A program made the position numbers and the translations under genes. From Pseudaminobacter soli (ex Zhang et al. 2022) (GTDB lineage: Bacteria; Pseudomonadota; Alphaproteobacteria; Rhizobiales; Rhizobiaceae), in contig NZ_JABVCF010000019.1 of the NCBI RefSeq assembly GCF_014595955.1, positions 1 through 64,000 on the forward strand: a DNA stretch of 64,000 nucleotides. The letters run 5' to 3'. Numbering within the stretch: position 1 is the first letter of the stretch; every line of letters starts with the position of its first letter. The notes beneath the pieces are model-generated. The model saw only the letters and a program-made list of their open reading frames with translations, searched no databases and was not told the origin of the DNA. Positions 63,727-64,000 of this stretch are shown here, piece after piece.

Positions 63727-64000
63727 ATGAGTGCAAGCACGCTTCCGAAGTCCGAATGGTCTGGCTTCTTCGCGACTCTTTCGCGCACGCTGGAGGGCAA
63801 ACAGGCGGAGATTGAGGTTCTCTCCCTTGATCTCGGGGACCAAGTGGAAGCGGAATGGCTGCCGCTCCTTGGCATCGCCTACGACCCCAAGAACGACCTC
63901 GTCGAGATGGCGCTCCAGGACGTGGACCACATGATCCCGAAGCCGAAGGACATCTATGTCGATGTCGGGCCGGCCGGGTTGCTGATGATCGAGGTGGTCT
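63727..64000 (+). CDS. DUF5335-like protein, N-terminal part (cut by window end)
   Basis: At least 91 codons from ATG 63727, with GGAG eight bases upstream. MSASTLPKSEWSGFFATLSR begins a compact domain continuing with LEGKQAEIEVLSLDLGDQVE, WLPLLGIAYDPKNDLVEMAL and MIPKPKDIYVDVGPAGLLMI. This resembles small DUF5335 proteins often found beside BON and PRC-barrel stress genes. No signal peptide. The C-terminal end is outside the window. Confidence 0.6.
   Translation, partial: MSASTLPKSEWSGFFATLSRTLEGKQAEIEVLSLDLGDQVEAEWLPLLGIAYDPKNDLVEMALQDVDHMIPKPKDIYVDVGPAGLLMIEVV

Overview
The window looks like accessory and semi-core chromosome (or megaplasmid) of an alphaproteobacterium of the order Hyphomicrobiales, most like Mesorhizobium/Phyllobacteriaceae. 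The support is a high-GC composition, many ABC-uptake operons, an ExsH-like RTX/GH16 glycanase, a FixK-like Crp/Fnr regulator, a FixJ-like receiver and tandem BON-domain genes. The genus is inference. No rRNA, CRISPR array or complete tRNA was seen.

Layout. 1-2.6 kb: the start of a ParD-like antitoxin and a large tyrosine recombinase. 2.9-14.3 kb: a minus-strand catabolic operon with an Asp/Glu/hydantoin racemase, a PotABCD-type ABC importer, a hydantoinase/oxoprolinase-type subunit and two tandem DUF917 proteins, followed by a LuxR-type ATP-binding (LAL) regulator. Divergent to it are a nitroreductase and a broken ferredoxin tail. 16.4-20.8 kb: envelope and secreted proteins, including an RTX-GH16 glycanase whose 5' end is damaged and two glycine-rich exported proteins. 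21.3-29.5 kb: a Tn7-like transposition module (tnsA, tnsB, tnsC, tniQ) with an extra gene that looks like TnsB without its catalytic core, and a PIN-domain gene at the outer edge. 29.5-31.3 kb is a gene desert. 31.3-40.7 kb: a CocE-type hydrolase with a peptide-type ABC importer, a 3-hydroxyisobutyrate-dehydrogenase-like enzyme and a LysR regulator.

40.9-45 kb: small unknown genes, an IS3 remnant and a decayed thioredoxin-reductase-like gene. 45-64 kb: a stress-protection region. It starts with a clpK/clpG-hsp20-psiE block resembling the transmissible locus of stress tolerance. It continues with a K+-channel-like protein, an MRJP/Yellow-family protein, a zinc alcohol dehydrogenase (plus a truncated copy carrying the same upstream DNA), a four-PAS/pseudo-receiver/LuxR regulator, a Crp/Fnr regulator, BON, PRC-barrel and SRPBCC proteins, an orphan GroES, a frameshifted baeRF-like gene and a DUF5335-like gene cut by the window end.

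The DNA carries much decay: at least two IS fragments, several frameshifted genes, duplicated promoter DNA, a 39-bp stray copy of a coding segment, and a dispersed repeat whose copies flank both the Tn7-like module and the CocE/peptide module. The best candidate for something undescribed is the Tn7-like module with its core-less TnsB paralog. All similarities are from reading the sequence; no database search was run.
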